This document shows, one piece after another, positions 46,008 to 54,764 of a stretch of DNA of 64,000 nt. Below the pieces are notes generated by a model. It did no database searches, was not told the origin of the DNA, and worked only from the letters and a program-made list of their open reading frames with translations. Every line of letters starts with the position of its first letter. Position 1 is the stretch's first letter. This stretch comes from JBEKCP01 sp049509515 (GTDB lineage: Bacteria; Planctomycetota; Planctomycetia; Pirellulales; Thermoguttaceae). The stretch spans positions 1 to 64,000 of the forward strand of contig JBEKZV010000012.1 in the NCBI GenBank assembly GCA_049509515.1, written 5' to 3'. The position numbers were made by a program, and so were the translations under genes.

Positions 46008-47453
46008 ATGGCCCATTGGCTGATCGTCGACGACGAGCAGAGCATCTGCTGGGGGCTGGCGAAGCTGGCCGCCGAGTTGGGGCACACCGCGGCCACCGCC
46101 GCCTCGGCCGAGCAGGGACTCGATGCGGCCCACGAGCAGCGGCCCGACGTGATCGTGCTGGACGTCCGCCTGCCGGGCATGGACGGCCTGGCGGCCATGC
46201 AGCACTTCCGCCAGGCCGCAGGCCCCGGCGTGCCGATCCTCGTCATGACGGCCTACGGCGAGCTGGCCACGGCCGTCCAGGCCGTCCGCAACGGGGCCTT
46301 CGACTACCTCACCAAGCCGTTCGACCTGGCGGTGGCCGAGCGGGCAATCCTTCGGGCGCTGGAGCACGCGGCCCGGACGCCCGAGTCGCCGGCCCGCTTG
46401 CCCGCCCCGGCGGCCGAAGTGCGCATCGTCGGCTCCTCGCCGGCCATGCAAGAGGTGTTCAAGCGGATCGCCCTGGTGGCCCCCTCCGAGGCCTGCGTCC
46501 ACCTGCGGGGCGAGAGCGGGACCGGCAAGGAGTTGGCGGCTCGCGCCGTCCACCGCTACAGCCGCCGCGCCGCCGGGGCGTTCGTCGCCGTCAACATGGC
46601 CTCGCTCAGCCCCACCCTGGCCGAGAGCGAATTGTTCGGCCACACCCGCGGGGCCTTCACCGGCGCCGAGCAGGCCCGCAAGGGACTGCTCGAACAGGCC
46701 GACGGCGGCACGATCTTCCTGGACGAAGTGGCCGAGATCCCCCTGGCCTTGCAGGTGAAGCTGTTGCGGGTGCTGGAGCACGGCGAGATCCTGCCCGTCG
46801 GGGCCGACCGCCCCGTGCGGAGCGATTTCCGCCTCGTGTCGGCCACGCACCAGGACCTCGGCCGGCGGGTGGTCGAGGGGGTGTTTCGCCACGACCTCTA
46901 CTTCCGGCTGATCACGTTCGAGATCGAGATCCCGCCGCTCCGCCGCCGGCGGGAAGACATCCCGCTCCTGGTCGAGCACTTCCTCGCCGCACTGACGGCC
47001 AAGACCGCCGGTCCCCCGCCGGCCGTCTCCCCCGAAGCGATGGTCGAGCTGGGACGGCGGGAATGGTACGGCAACGTCCGCGAGCTCCGCAACGCCATCG
47101 AGCACGCGATGATCCTCGCCCGCGGCGGAATTATCGCCCCCGAGCACCTGCCGCCGCCGCTGCTGCCGCTGGGCACTGCCGGAACCAGCGGCGGGGCCGC
47201 CGGTGCCTTGCGGGAAGACGCGCTGGCGGCGCTGGTGCGCGGCTGGGCCGAAGCCCAACTGGCCGGCTCGGAGGATTCCCGCAACCTCTACGAGCAGTTC
47301 CTCAGCCTGGTCGAGCCGCCGCTCTTGCAGGCGGTGTTGGAGCACTGCGGCGGCCAATGCCTGGCCGCCGCCCGCCGCCTCGGCCTGCACCGCACCACGC
47401 TCCGCAAGAAACTCGACCAACGCGGGCTCGGGACAGTGGGCAGTGGGCAGTGA
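46008..47453 (+). CDS. sigma-54-dependent response regulator, NtrC-like
   Basis: 481 residues. Receiver domain with phospho-Asp in VIVLDVRLPGMDG, Thr in VMTAYGE and Lys in TKPFD. Sigma-54 AAA+ domain with Walker A GESGTGKE, the sigma-54 contact loop GAFTGAE and Walker B GGTIFLDEVAEIP. Fis-type HTH at the C-terminus (CLAAARRLGLHRTTLRKKLDQ, as parts). It activates sigma-54 promoters when phosphorylated. ATG 46008 follows GGAAAG. The last codons and stop are inside a GTGGGCAGTGGGCAGTGA repeat, so the C-terminus has a repeat-derived tail (GTVGSGQ). Cognate kinase: probably 43569-45056. Confidence 0.93.
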   Translation: MAHWLIVDDEQSICWGLAKLAAELGHTAATAASAEQGLDAAHEQRPDVIVLDVRLPGMDGLAAMQHFRQAAGPGVPILVMTAYGELATAVQAVRNGAFDYLTKPFDLAVAERAILRALEHAARTPESPARLPAPAAEVRIVGSSPAMQEVFKRIALVAPSEACVHLRGESGTGKELAARAVHRYSRRAAGAFVAVNMASLSPTLAESELFGHTRGAFTGAEQARKGLLEQADGGTIFLDEVAEIPLALQVKLLRVLEHGEILPVGADRPVRSDFRLVSATHQDLGRRVVEGVFRHDLYFRLITFEIEIPPLRRRREDIPLLVEHFLAALTAKTAGPPPAVSPEAMVELGRREWYGNVRELRNAIEHAMILARGGIIAPEHLPPPLLPLGTAGTSGGAAGALREDALAALVRGWAEAQLAGSEDSRNLYEQFLSLVEPPLLQAVLEHCGGQCLAAARRLGLHRTTLRKKLDQRGLGTVGSGQ

Positions 47454-47515
47454 GCAGTGGGCAGTGGGCGGCAAGAGATAAGACCTATGGGTCCCAGGGG
47501 TCCTATAGGTCCTTC
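47447..47515. repeat. composite GGGCAGTG / TATGGGTCCCA repeat, copy 1
   Basis: Tandem GGGCAGT(G) units followed by AAGACCTATGGGTCCCAGG and GGTCCTATAGGTCC. The same two-part composite is at 56123-56190. Further GGGCAGTG runs occur at 47582-47614, 114-135 and 50205-50225. Confidence 0.7.
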
Positions 47516-47641
47516 GCACGCTGCCGCCCCGCCCACGGAACCGCCCACCCGTGAAAACGGCGGGCTTGCCCGCCCGCTAGACTCTGCCCACTGCCCACTG
47601 CCCACCGCCCACTGTTTCTCCCCCCTGGCCCGTTTGGCCGC

Positions 47642-47669
47642 TTGCCAGCCTCCACCGAGATGCTATAAT
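47642..47669 (+). promoter_or_regulatory. sigma70 promoter of ImmA/IrrE-like gene
   Basis: TTGCCA, 16-base spacer, perfect TATAAT. It is 45 bases ahead of the start codon and overlapped by the operator palindrome. Confidence 0.6.
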
Positions 47670-47686
47670 GTACATGCGTACATTAT
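47665..47686. promoter_or_regulatory. operator palindrome over the -10 box
   Basis: Perfect 9-bp arms ATAATGTAC and GTACATTAT with a 4-base centre. The left arm covers the -10 hexamer, so a bound dimeric regulator would block transcription. Such a site is what an XRE-type repressor cleaved by an ImmA/IrrE protease would use, but no repressor gene is adjacent. Confidence 0.6.
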
Positions 47687-47713
47687 CCGGCACCCTTTCC
47701 CGGAGCCGAGGCC

Positions 47714-48457
47714 ATGCTTCCCGAACTCACCCGCGAGGAGTTGGCCGCCGGCATGGATGCGGTGGTCGTGGAAATCTTGAACGAGGCCGGCGTCCATGCC
47801 CCGCCGGTCGATACGCTGGAACTCGCCCGGCGGCTGGGCATCACCGTGGCGATCGACGAGTGCCAGGAGGGCCGGGCGCGGTACGTCCGCCTGGCCGGCC
47901 GCCGGCCGTGGCAGGACCGCCCGACGATCCTCCTCCGCCCGGACGACCGCCGCGAGCGGCAGCAGTGGGCCGTGGCCCACGAGATCGGCGAGCACGCCGC
48001 CCACCGCGTGTTCGCCGCCTGGGGCGCGGACCCCCGCGAGGCGTCGCCGCGGGCCCGCGAGGACGTGGCCAATTGCCTGGCCGGCCGGCTGCTGTTGCCC
48101 ACCGCCTGGTTCGCACCCGACGGCCTGCGGGCCGGCTGGGACCTCTTGACTATCAAGTTCCGCTACGCCACCGCCAGCCACGAGTTGATCGCCCGGCGGA
48201 TGCTGGAATGCCGGCCGCCGACGATCATCACGATCTTCGACCAAGGGGCGATTTATTTCCGCCGCAGCAACCTGCCGGGCCAAGTCCCGCCCCCCTCGCC
48301 CGCCGAGCGAGAGTGCTGGCAAACGGTCCACCGCCACAACCACCCCGAACAGGCATTCGAGGGCCTCCGCCGCGTCCAAGGCTGGCCGGTCCACGAGGAG
48401 GGCTGGAAACGCGAGATCCTCCGCACCGAGGTCGACGAGTATCCGGCGGACGCGTGA
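47714..48457 (+). CDS. ImmA/IrrE-family metallopeptidase-like protein
   Basis: 247 residues. The zinc-protease motif H-E-x-x-x-H appears as WAVAHEIGEHAAH (near residues 95-107), with a helical N-terminus (ELARRLGITVAI) and a downstream NCLAGRLLLPTAWF segment typical of ImmA/IrrE proteins (DUF955). Relatives cleave XRE-type repressors on stress or mobile-element induction. All core residues look present. It is single here, with no linked HTH gene, but has a promoter with an overlapping palindromic operator. Target unknown. Confidence 0.87.
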   Translation: MLPELTREELAAGMDAVVVEILNEAGVHAPPVDTLELARRLGITVAIDECQEGRARYVRLAGRRPWQDRPTILLRPDDRRERQQWAVAHEIGEHAAHRVFAAWGADPREASPRAREDVANCLAGRLLLPTAWFAPDGLRAGWDLLTIKFRYATASHELIARRMLECRPPTIITIFDQGAIYFRRSNLPGQVPPPSPAERECWQTVHRHNHPEQAFEGLRRVQGWPVHEEGWKREILRTEVDEYPADA

Positions 48458-48838
48458 CGCCGCCGCGGCCCGGTCATTTGGACGGGCCGAAGGACCAGCC
48501 CGTGTAGGTCATGCTTCAGCATAACACCCGCTCGCTTCCGGGCCGTTCTATCCGGCCGTTATGCTAAAGCATAACCTACGGGCTTGACGCCCCGCGGCCC
48601 GGTCATTCGGACGGGCCGAAGGCCCAGCCGTTCGCCCAGGCCCGGGCAACGCCCGGGGTTTTCGGCAGCCGGGAGAAATCGTTTTTTCGGCCCAACGGGC
48701 CAACGGTTCACCGCGGGCGTCGGCAAGAGATTGGCCCGTGGGGCCGGAAACGACCAACCTCCGCCCTCGTCGTCCCCCCGGCGTTGCCCGGCGGTCTGCG
48801 GAAAAGATGCCTGTCTCCCTTCCGTGCATCCTCGGGAG
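48458..48838. other. intergenic repeat module with flanking direct repeats
   Basis: No gene seen. A TTATGCT hairpin pair (48504-48579) is flanked by two near-identical ~40-base direct repeats (48463-48503 and 48592-48632; core GGCCCGGTCATTYGGACGGG). The remainder to 48838 is GC-rich without recognisable features. Confidence 0.65.
48504..48579. repeat. TTATGCT hairpin pair, copy 3
   Basis: Arms GTAGGTCATGCTTCAGCATA (continuing AC) and GTTATGCTAAAGCATAACCT (continuing AC) separated by about 32 bases. Confidence 0.8.
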
Positions 48839-49768
48839 CTACCGGCGAGCCGCGCACATGGTGCTCTGGCGGCTTGCCGCCCGCCGTCGCCGCCGGCAGC
48901 CGTAGCCCAGCAGCACAACGGCGCAGGCGCCCAACAGCACCAAGCTGGAGGGCTCGGGGGCAGCCGCGAAGTCGCCCCTGCCGCCGTTGTAGATGGCGGC
49001 GATATCCGAGGCGGATAGCGCCGCGTTGTAGATGCGCACGTCGTCGATGCTCCCGCTGAACCAGCGGAGATTCTCGGCCGGCTCACCCCCGATGGCGACC
49101 CCCTGAAGCGACGAACCGTCTGGAGAGCCGCCGAGTATGCTCAACTGTGCATCCTGCACGCCGTCGAGGTATACCGTGAGAGTGTGCGCGGTGTTGTCGA
49201 ACACCCCGGCGACGGCATACCACTGGTTGAGATTGAGCGTCGTGGCGCCGTTCACCTTCGGCCAGGGCCAAAGACCATGATTGGCGTAGTAGTCGTCGTA
49301 GAAGGACATGCTGACCTGGCTGTTCTCCAGTTGCAGCGCATAGTTGTGTACCTCGTTGGGGTCACAACGGTCGACGATCATGGCGTCGCCCGCAACCGCG
49401 GTGCTCTGCCGCACCCAGGCGCAAAGGGTGAAACTCGAGGTCATCACCAGTGAGGGGCTGTACGGAATGCTCACGTACTTGCTGTCCGCGGTCCCGTCGA
49501 ACTGCATGGCGTAGCTGGTTCCCACGTAAGGGGTGAACGGGTATCCGGCCACCCGGTCGGTTTGCAACATGCGGACCGAGGCGCCCGCGTTTCCGGCGCC
49601 CGAGGCATCCGGGACGGTCCAACTGCTTCCATTCCAGGCGGCGCCTTCGCCCATCATCCACCAGCCGACAAGATTGCTCGCCCGCACTACCCCGCCGAGT
49701 GCCGTGGTGCTCATGGGGGCGGCCAAGCAGAACGCCGCTGCGACAGAGAGGATCGAGCTGCGAGACAT
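48839..49768 (-). CDS. LamG-domain protein with PEP-CTERM sorting signal
   Basis: 309 residues. Signal peptide (SILSVAAAFCLAAPMSTTALG), a LamG/concanavalin-like jelly roll over about 30-270 (YAMQFDGTADSKYVSIPYSP, SFTLCAWVRQS, FSGSIDDVRIYNAALSASDI), then the C-terminal PEP-CTERM tag: APEPSSLVLLGACAVVLLGY followed by GCRRRRR. PEP-CTERM proteins are processed by exosortase and linked to the cell surface or exopolysaccharide. ATG 49768 has GGAG eight bases upstream. The tail after the Arg cluster is longer than usual (AASRQSTMCAARR) and may be repeat-derived. Ligand unknown, likely a carbohydrate. Confidence 0.9.
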   Translation of the reverse strand: MSRSSILSVAAAFCLAAPMSTTALGGVVRASNLVGWWMMGEGAAWNGSSWTVPDASGAGNAGASVRMLQTDRVAGYPFTPYVGTSYAMQFDGTADSKYVSIPYSPSLVMTSSFTLCAWVRQSTAVAGDAMIVDRCDPNEVHNYALQLENSQVSMSFYDDYYANHGLWPWPKVNGATTLNLNQWYAVAGVFDNTAHTLTVYLDGVQDAQLSILGGSPDGSSLQGVAIGGEPAENLRWFSGSIDDVRIYNAALSASDIAAIYNGGRGDFAAAPEPSSLVLLGACAVVLLGYGCRRRRRAASRQSTMCAARR

Positions 49769-50272
49769 GGCTTTGGCTCCGAACGTGTTTGGACTGCGGG
49801 GGCCCTCCGTGAAGAACCGGCACGGCCGCGTGGCGCAGGGCGACACGCGCCGAACCAACAAGGGAAAACACCCGGCCTGAGAACGGCTCGCTGCGAAGCT
49901 AACGCCTCGCGCCGCGAGCAGCGCGGCTAGGTATCAACATTGAGCGTTGAACGCTGCCTCATACTGGGCTGGCAGGCGGTTGCGCATCCGTGCCGCGCCC
50001 GCGCCAATCCGGGGCCCCCTCCTCGACGGCAGGCCCCAAGTCTTAGCGACACCGTTAATTTCGCATAGGCGTGCGAGGCCGTCAAGAGGCTGGGCAAGGG
50101 CCAAACCGGAGGATTCGGGCCGTTTAGCCCCCGCGTCCCCCCAAGAAGGGCATCCGGGGTGTGCGAGTGTCGCGATGGCTTGCAAATCGGGGCAGCAAGG
50201 GTAGTGGGCAGTGGGTGGTGCGAACGGTGCCAGGGTGGAAAGTGTGCCAATGGTGTTGTGACGCCCTCGTCC
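49769..50272. other. intergenic region of unknown content between dnaE and LamG gene
   Basis: No gene can be supported. Bases 49930-50160 are non-repetitive, moderately structured and carry overlapping open frames on the minus strand without a start signal; a decayed gene or untranslated RNA is possible. A GGGCAGTG repeat is at 50205-50225. Confidence 0.4.
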
Positions 50273-53200
50273 TCACCCTCGCCCCCGGCCGTTGCCGCGG
50301 GCGGCGGCGGTCACGAGCCGCAGGTGGCCCGGCCCTAAGAGGTCGTCTACGCGGGTGCGGAGTTCGGCGCTCGGGGCCACGCGGAGCCCGTCGCACTGGC
50401 ACAGGACCCGGCTGCCGCCGGAAAGGCAGAGGAGGAGCTGGAGCTGGCAGTCGCCCGGGTAGCCGCGGAGCACCTCGTGCAGGGCTTCGAGCTTCCCCAG
50501 GCCGTGCGGCTCTTCCAGCACCCGCACCACGATTCCGCGGGTGTAGCGGGCGGACAACTCCTCCAGGCTGAGCAACTCGTTGACGATCAGGTTGGCCTCT
50601 TCGCTGCCGGGCCGCTTGTCGATCGTGCCGCGGACCACGCACACGGCGTCGGGCTGCACCCGCTGGCCGTACTGCACGAAGGGCTCCGGCCAGAGGATGC
50701 ACCGCAGGATGCCGCTGGTATCCTCCAGGTCGAACATGGCGAAGCGGCTCGGGGCGCCGGGCTTGGGGTTCTTCGTGTTGGAGAACTTGATCGCCGAGAG
50801 GATGCCGCCCAGCATGACCTCGCTGCGGGGTTGCAGGGCGGCGGCCTCCGCGGCGGTGTGCGAGCAGTAGGCCCGCAACGTCGCCTCGTGCTCGGCCAGC
50901 GGGTGGCTGGACATGTAGAAGCCGAGGACTTCCTTTTCCTTGGCCAGGCGGTCGCGGGGGTCCCATTCGACGAGATTGGGCAGGTCGTCGGCGGGCGTTT
51001 CGCCGGGCTCCTCTTCGTCGGCGAACAGGCCCTTCTGGCCGCTGCGGCGGTCGGCGGCGGCCGAGGCCCCGGCCTGCATGGCCCGGTCGATGGCGGCAAA
51101 GCACTGGCTCCGCCGCGCGCCGGTGCCGTCGAAGGCCCCCGCCTTCACCAGGGCCTCGACGGCGGTGCGGTTGACCACCGCCGGATCGAGCCGCCGGCAG
51201 AAATCGGAGAGGCCGCGGTACGGTCCGCCGGTCTTGCGGGTCTGGACGATGGCGGCGGCCGCCGCGGTGCCGCAGCCCTTGATCGCCGAGAGGGCGTAGC
51301 AGATCTTCCCCCCGGCCACGGCGAACTCGACGTGCGAGCGGTTCACGTCGGGCGGCAGAACATCCAGGCCCATCCGCTGGCAGTCCTCGACGTGCTCGAC
51401 CAGGGCGTCCTTTTTCTTGAAGTTGCGGCCGGGAATGTCGCTGGACAGCAGGGCCGCCATGAACTCGACCGGCTGGTGGGCCTTGAGGTAGGCCGTCATG
51501 TAGGCGATCAGGGCGTAGGCGGTCGAGTGGGACTTGTTGAAGCCGTAGCCGGCGAATTTCGCGATCAGGTCGAAGACCTCTTCCGCCGCCTTGGCGGCCA
51601 TGCCTTGCCGCCCGGCGCCGGCGACGAAATCCTTGCGGTACTTGTCGATGGCTTCGGGCTTCTTCTTGCTGATCGCCTTGATGCAGCTATAGGCGTTGGC
51701 CAGGGCCAGGCCCCCCAGCCGGTTGAGGATCCGCATGACCTGCTCCTGGTAGACCATCACGCCGTGCGTCTCCTGGAGGATCTCTTTCATGACAGGGTGC
51801 TTGTACTCGGCCTGCCGGCGGCCGTGCTTGACCTGGATGTAGTCCTCGATCATGCCGCCCTCCAGCGGGCCGGGGCGGTAGAGGGCGTTGGTGGCGATGA
51901 TGTCGCCGAAGTGGTCGGGCTTCATCCGCTGCAACAGGTCGCGGATCCCGCCGCTTTCAAGCTGGAAGACGCCCTTCGTCTCGCCCCGGCACAACAGGGC
52001 GAACGTGGCCGCGTCGTCCAGCGGGAAGCCGTAGGGGTCGATGCGGCGGCCGGTGGTCTGCTCCACCAGGTCGATCACCTTCGAGAGGATCGTCAGGTTC
52101 CGCAGGCCGAGGAAGTCCATCTTCAGCAGGCCGGCCCGCTCCACGTCGACCATGGCCCACTGGGTGATGATCTCCTCTTTGTTCTGCACGTGCTGCACGG
52201 GGACGTAATCCGTGAGCGGGCGGTCGGCGATGACCACGGCGGCGGCGTGGGTGCCGACGTTGCGGGCCAGGCCCTCGATCTTCATCGCCAGGTCCAGCAG
52301 CTCGCGGACTTGCGGGTCGCTCTGGTAGAGCCGCTTGAGGTCCTCGCTCTTTTCGAGGGCCGCCGGCAGGGTGATTTTCAGCTCGTCGGGCACCAGCGCC
52401 ACCACGGCGTCGACCCGGGGGATGGGCATGGCCAGGGCCCGGCCCACGTCGCGGATCGCCGCCCGGGCCGCCAGCGTGCCGAACGTGCCGATCTGCGCCA
52501 CGTTTTCGGTCCCGTACTTGTCCTTGACGTACTGGATCACCTCGCCGCGGCGCTGCTGGCAGAAGTCGATGTCGATGTCCGGCGCCTCGCGGCGGTTCTC
52601 GTCCAGGAAGCGCTCGAAGAGCAGGTCGTAATGTAGCGGGCAGACGTGGCTCAGGTGCAGGGCGTAGGCCACCAGCGATCCCACGCCCGAACCGCGGGCC
52701 GTGGCCGGGATGCCCTGGGTCCGCGCGAAGCGCACGAAGTCCCACACGATCAGGAAGTAATTGGCGAAGCCCAGCTTGTTGATCACTTCCAGCTCGCGCT
52801 CGAAGCGGGCGAGCACCTCGTCGGAGAGCCGGCCGCCGGGGCACCGCTCGGGGTCGCCGGCGTACTGCTCTTGCAGCCCCTGTTGGCACAGCTCGCGGAG
52901 GAACTCTTCGGAGGTCTTGCCCTCCGGCGGCGTGAAGACCGGAAAATGCCGCCGGCCCAGCTCCAGCTCGAGCCCGACCGAGTCGGCGATCTCCTGCGAG
53001 CGCCGCAGGGCCTCCTCCTGGCCCGGAAAGGCCGCGTACATCTCCTCGGGGCTGCGGAGGTGGAACTCGCGGGTGTCCATCCGCATGCGGTTCGTGTCGC
53101 TGCGGAGCTTGCCCGTGTTGACGCACAGCAAGATGTCCTGCGACTCGTGGTCCTCGTGGAGGATGTAGTGTACGTCGCTGGTGGCGACCAGCGGCAGGCC

Positions 53201-53809
53201 CATCTGCCGGGCCAGGTCCACGGCGCCTTCCAGCACGATCCGCTGCGCCTCGATCCCGTTGGATTGGATCTCGATGAAATAGCGGTCGCCGAAAAGCCGG
53301 TGGAACCAGGCGGCCACGTCGCGGGCCTTCTGCCGGCCCGCCTCGGTGCCGGCCAGCAAGTGACGGCTCAGCTCGCTGGACAGGCAGCCGCTCAGGCAGA
53401 TCAGCCCTTCGTGATGGGCCGCCAAGAGGTCCTTGTCGATCCGCGGCCGGAAGTAGAACCCCTCCAGAAAGGCCGCGGACGAGAGCTTCAAGAGGTTCTG
53501 GAAGCCGGTGCGGTCGCGGGCCAGGAGCGTGAGGTGGTAGCTGGCCTCTTTCACCCCGCCGGCCGCTTCCTTGTGGAACCGGCTGCCTGGGGCGATGTAC
53601 GCCTCCAGACCGACGATCGGGTGCATGCCCAGGTCGGTGGCGGTCTTGTAGAAGCTCAGGGCCCCGTGCAGATTGCCGTGGTCGGTCAGGGCCAAGTGGC
53701 TCATGCCCAGGTGCTTGGCCCGCTCCAGCAGGCCGGGGATCGTCCCCGCCCCATCCAAGAGACTGTAATGGCTATGGCAATGGAGATGGGCGAAGGGGAG
53801 TGTGGACAT
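50273..53809 (-). CDS. dnaE: DNA polymerase III alpha subunit
   Basis: 1,178 residues, usual for DnaE. An N-terminal PHP domain (HLHCHSHYSLLDGAGT; LALTDHGNLHGALSFY) is followed by the polymerase palm with catalytic aspartates in APDIDIDF, fingers, helix-hairpin-helix region (YALSAIKGCG), OB domain (SEVMLGGILSAIKFSNTKN) and a short C-terminal part. It performs replicative strand synthesis. ATG 53809 has GGAGG five bases upstream, better than an ATG four codons earlier. The C-terminus ends with a Gly/Arg tail (RGNGRGRG). Upstream is a long hairpin repeat and the FHA gene. Confidence 0.95.
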   Translation of the reverse strand: MSTLPFAHLHCHSHYSLLDGAGTIPGLLERAKHLGMSHLALTDHGNLHGALSFYKTATDLGMHPIVGLEAYIAPGSRFHKEAAGGVKEASYHLTLLARDRTGFQNLLKLSSAAFLEGFYFRPRIDKDLLAAHHEGLICLSGCLSSELSRHLLAGTEAGRQKARDVAAWFHRLFGDRYFIEIQSNGIEAQRIVLEGAVDLARQMGLPLVATSDVHYILHEDHESQDILLCVNTGKLRSDTNRMRMDTREFHLRSPEEMYAAFPGQEEALRRSQEIADSVGLELELGRRHFPVFTPPEGKTSEEFLRELCQQGLQEQYAGDPERCPGGRLSDEVLARFERELEVINKLGFANYFLIVWDFVRFARTQGIPATARGSGVGSLVAYALHLSHVCPLHYDLLFERFLDENRREAPDIDIDFCQQRRGEVIQYVKDKYGTENVAQIGTFGTLAARAAIRDVGRALAMPIPRVDAVVALVPDELKITLPAALEKSEDLKRLYQSDPQVRELLDLAMKIEGLARNVGTHAAAVVIADRPLTDYVPVQHVQNKEEIITQWAMVDVERAGLLKMDFLGLRNLTILSKVIDLVEQTTGRRIDPYGFPLDDAATFALLCRGETKGVFQLESGGIRDLLQRMKPDHFGDIIATNALYRPGPLEGGMIEDYIQVKHGRRQAEYKHPVMKEILQETHGVMVYQEQVMRILNRLGGLALANAYSCIKAISKKKPEAIDKYRKDFVAGAGRQGMAAKAAEEVFDLIAKFAGYGFNKSHSTAYALIAYMTAYLKAHQPVEFMAALLSSDIPGRNFKKKDALVEHVEDCQRMGLDVLPPDVNRSHVEFAVAGGKICYALSAIKGCGTAAAAAIVQTRKTGGPYRGLSDFCRRLDPAVVNRTAVEALVKAGAFDGTGARRSQCFAAIDRAMQAGASAAADRRSGQKGLFADEEEPGETPADDLPNLVEWDPRDRLAKEKEVLGFYMSSHPLAEHEATLRAYCSHTAAEAAALQPRSEVMLGGILSAIKFSNTKNPKPGAPSRFAMFDLEDTSGILRCILWPEPFVQYGQRVQPDAVCVVRGTIDKRPGSEEANLIVNELLSLEELSARYTRGIVVRVLEEPHGLGKLEALHEVLRGYPGDCQLQLLLCLSGGSRVLCQCDGLRVAPSAELRTRVDDLLGPGHLRLVTAAARGNGRGRG

Positions 53810-53835
53810 GAGATCCTCCATGTGTCTCCGAGGGT

Positions 53836-53931
53836 GTAGGGTGGGTCGACGGGCACCGTGCGAAGCATGGTCGGCGAGCCCCACCATTTTTTGGACGAGA
53901 TCTCTTGGTGGGGCTCGTCGACCCACCCCAC
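53836..53931. repeat. dispersed hairpin repeat GTAGGGTGGGTCGA, copy 3 with nested palindrome
   Basis: Outer arms GTAGGGTGGGTCGAC and GTCGACCCACCCCAC; a GGGCACCGTGC palindrome (53851-53873) is nested in the left half. It is placed immediately upstream of dnaE. Confidence 0.75.
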
Positions 53932-53951
53932 TTGTTCGCAACAGAAACCAG

Positions 53952-54623
53952 TTACTCCTCCGGCTCGCTGAGCTCGCGGAGGTAGGTCCCCAGCCGGGCC
54001 TGGAGGTCCAGCAGGTTCTGCCATTGGCGGGTCTCCAGCGACACCCGCTCGCCTTTCGCCTTGCGGACCGACTGGATCAGGCCGCGGAGCCGGAGGTGCA
54101 GGTACTGGAGCAGCTCGGCGATCTGCGCGGCCTGGCCCGGCCCGAGCGAGCTGGGCAACTCGGGCGGCACGATCGTGTGCAGCAACGTCTGCACGTCCCG
54201 CTCGTCGCCGAAGTTCAGCTCGAAATCCAGCGGGGCCGAGCCCGGCTCGCCGGCCATCTCCTCGCCCGCCAGGGTGACGGCCTCCGACAGGTCGGCGCCG
54301 CGGAGCCGGGCGAGCCGCTCGGCGATCTCCTCGCGCGAGCCCATCAAGAGCATGGTCCGGCCCAGGCTGACCATGTCGCCGGGCCGCACCAGGCACACCT
54401 GGACGTTCTCGCCGTTGACCTTCGTGCCGTTGGTGCTCTCCAGGTCGGTCAGCACCAGCTTGCCGTCGTCCTCCTGGACCTTCAGGTGGAAGCGGCTGAT
54501 CCGCTCGTCGTTCAGTTGGACGGGGTTGCCCTCCTCGCGGCCGATGGTCAACGGGGTCGGCACGTCGGCGAAAACCCGCCCCCGGTCGGCTCCGTCCAGA
54601 ACCCGCAACGTCACTAGGGCCAT
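53952..54623 (-). CDS. FHA-domain protein
   Basis: 223 residues. The forkhead-associated domain fills the first ~95 residues: LTIGREEGNPVQLNDERISR, HLKVQEDDGKLVLTDLESTNGT with the phosphothreonine-binding Arg, Ser-Arg and Asn-Gly positions. A less conserved helical region follows, with LETRQWQNLLDLQARLG-like coiled sequence at the end. FHA domains read phosphothreonine marks made by Ser/Thr kinases. ATG 54623 has only a weak ribosome site (AGGCG). It lies 142 bases upstream of dnaE on the same strand and is divergent from TrpB2. Partner unknown. Confidence 0.88.
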   Translation of the reverse strand: MALVTLRVLDGADRGRVFADVPTPLTIGREEGNPVQLNDERISRFHLKVQEDDGKLVLTDLESTNGTKVNGENVQVCLVRPGDMVSLGRTMLLMGSREEIAERLARLRGADLSEAVTLAGEEMAGEPGSAPLDFELNFGDERDVQTLLHTIVPPELPSSLGPGQAAQIAELLQYLHLRLRGLIQSVRKAKGERVSLETRQWQNLLDLQARLGTYLRELSEPEE

Positions 54624-54696
54624 AGGGTTTCGCCTGAGATTCGCCGGTCGACTCAAATGTCGTTGTAACACGCCCGGGAACCCCTGGTCAAGGTGC

Positions 54697-54725
54697 TGGA
54701 CGAGGGGCCGGAAGCCGATTATGCT
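54697..54725 (+). promoter_or_regulatory. candidate promoter of trpB2
   Basis: TGGACG, 17-base spacer, TATGCT (4 of 6 each). The expected start near 54732 leaves a 33-base leader. Confidence 0.3.
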
Positions 54726-54764
54726 GGAAGGCTGCGAAAAACCTGCCAAACCGAAGAGGGGCTT

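Noticed and set aside
49927..50250. 107-codon minus-strand frame next to dnaE
   Set aside because: No ribosome site, unusual composition and competing frames; listed only as an unexplained block.
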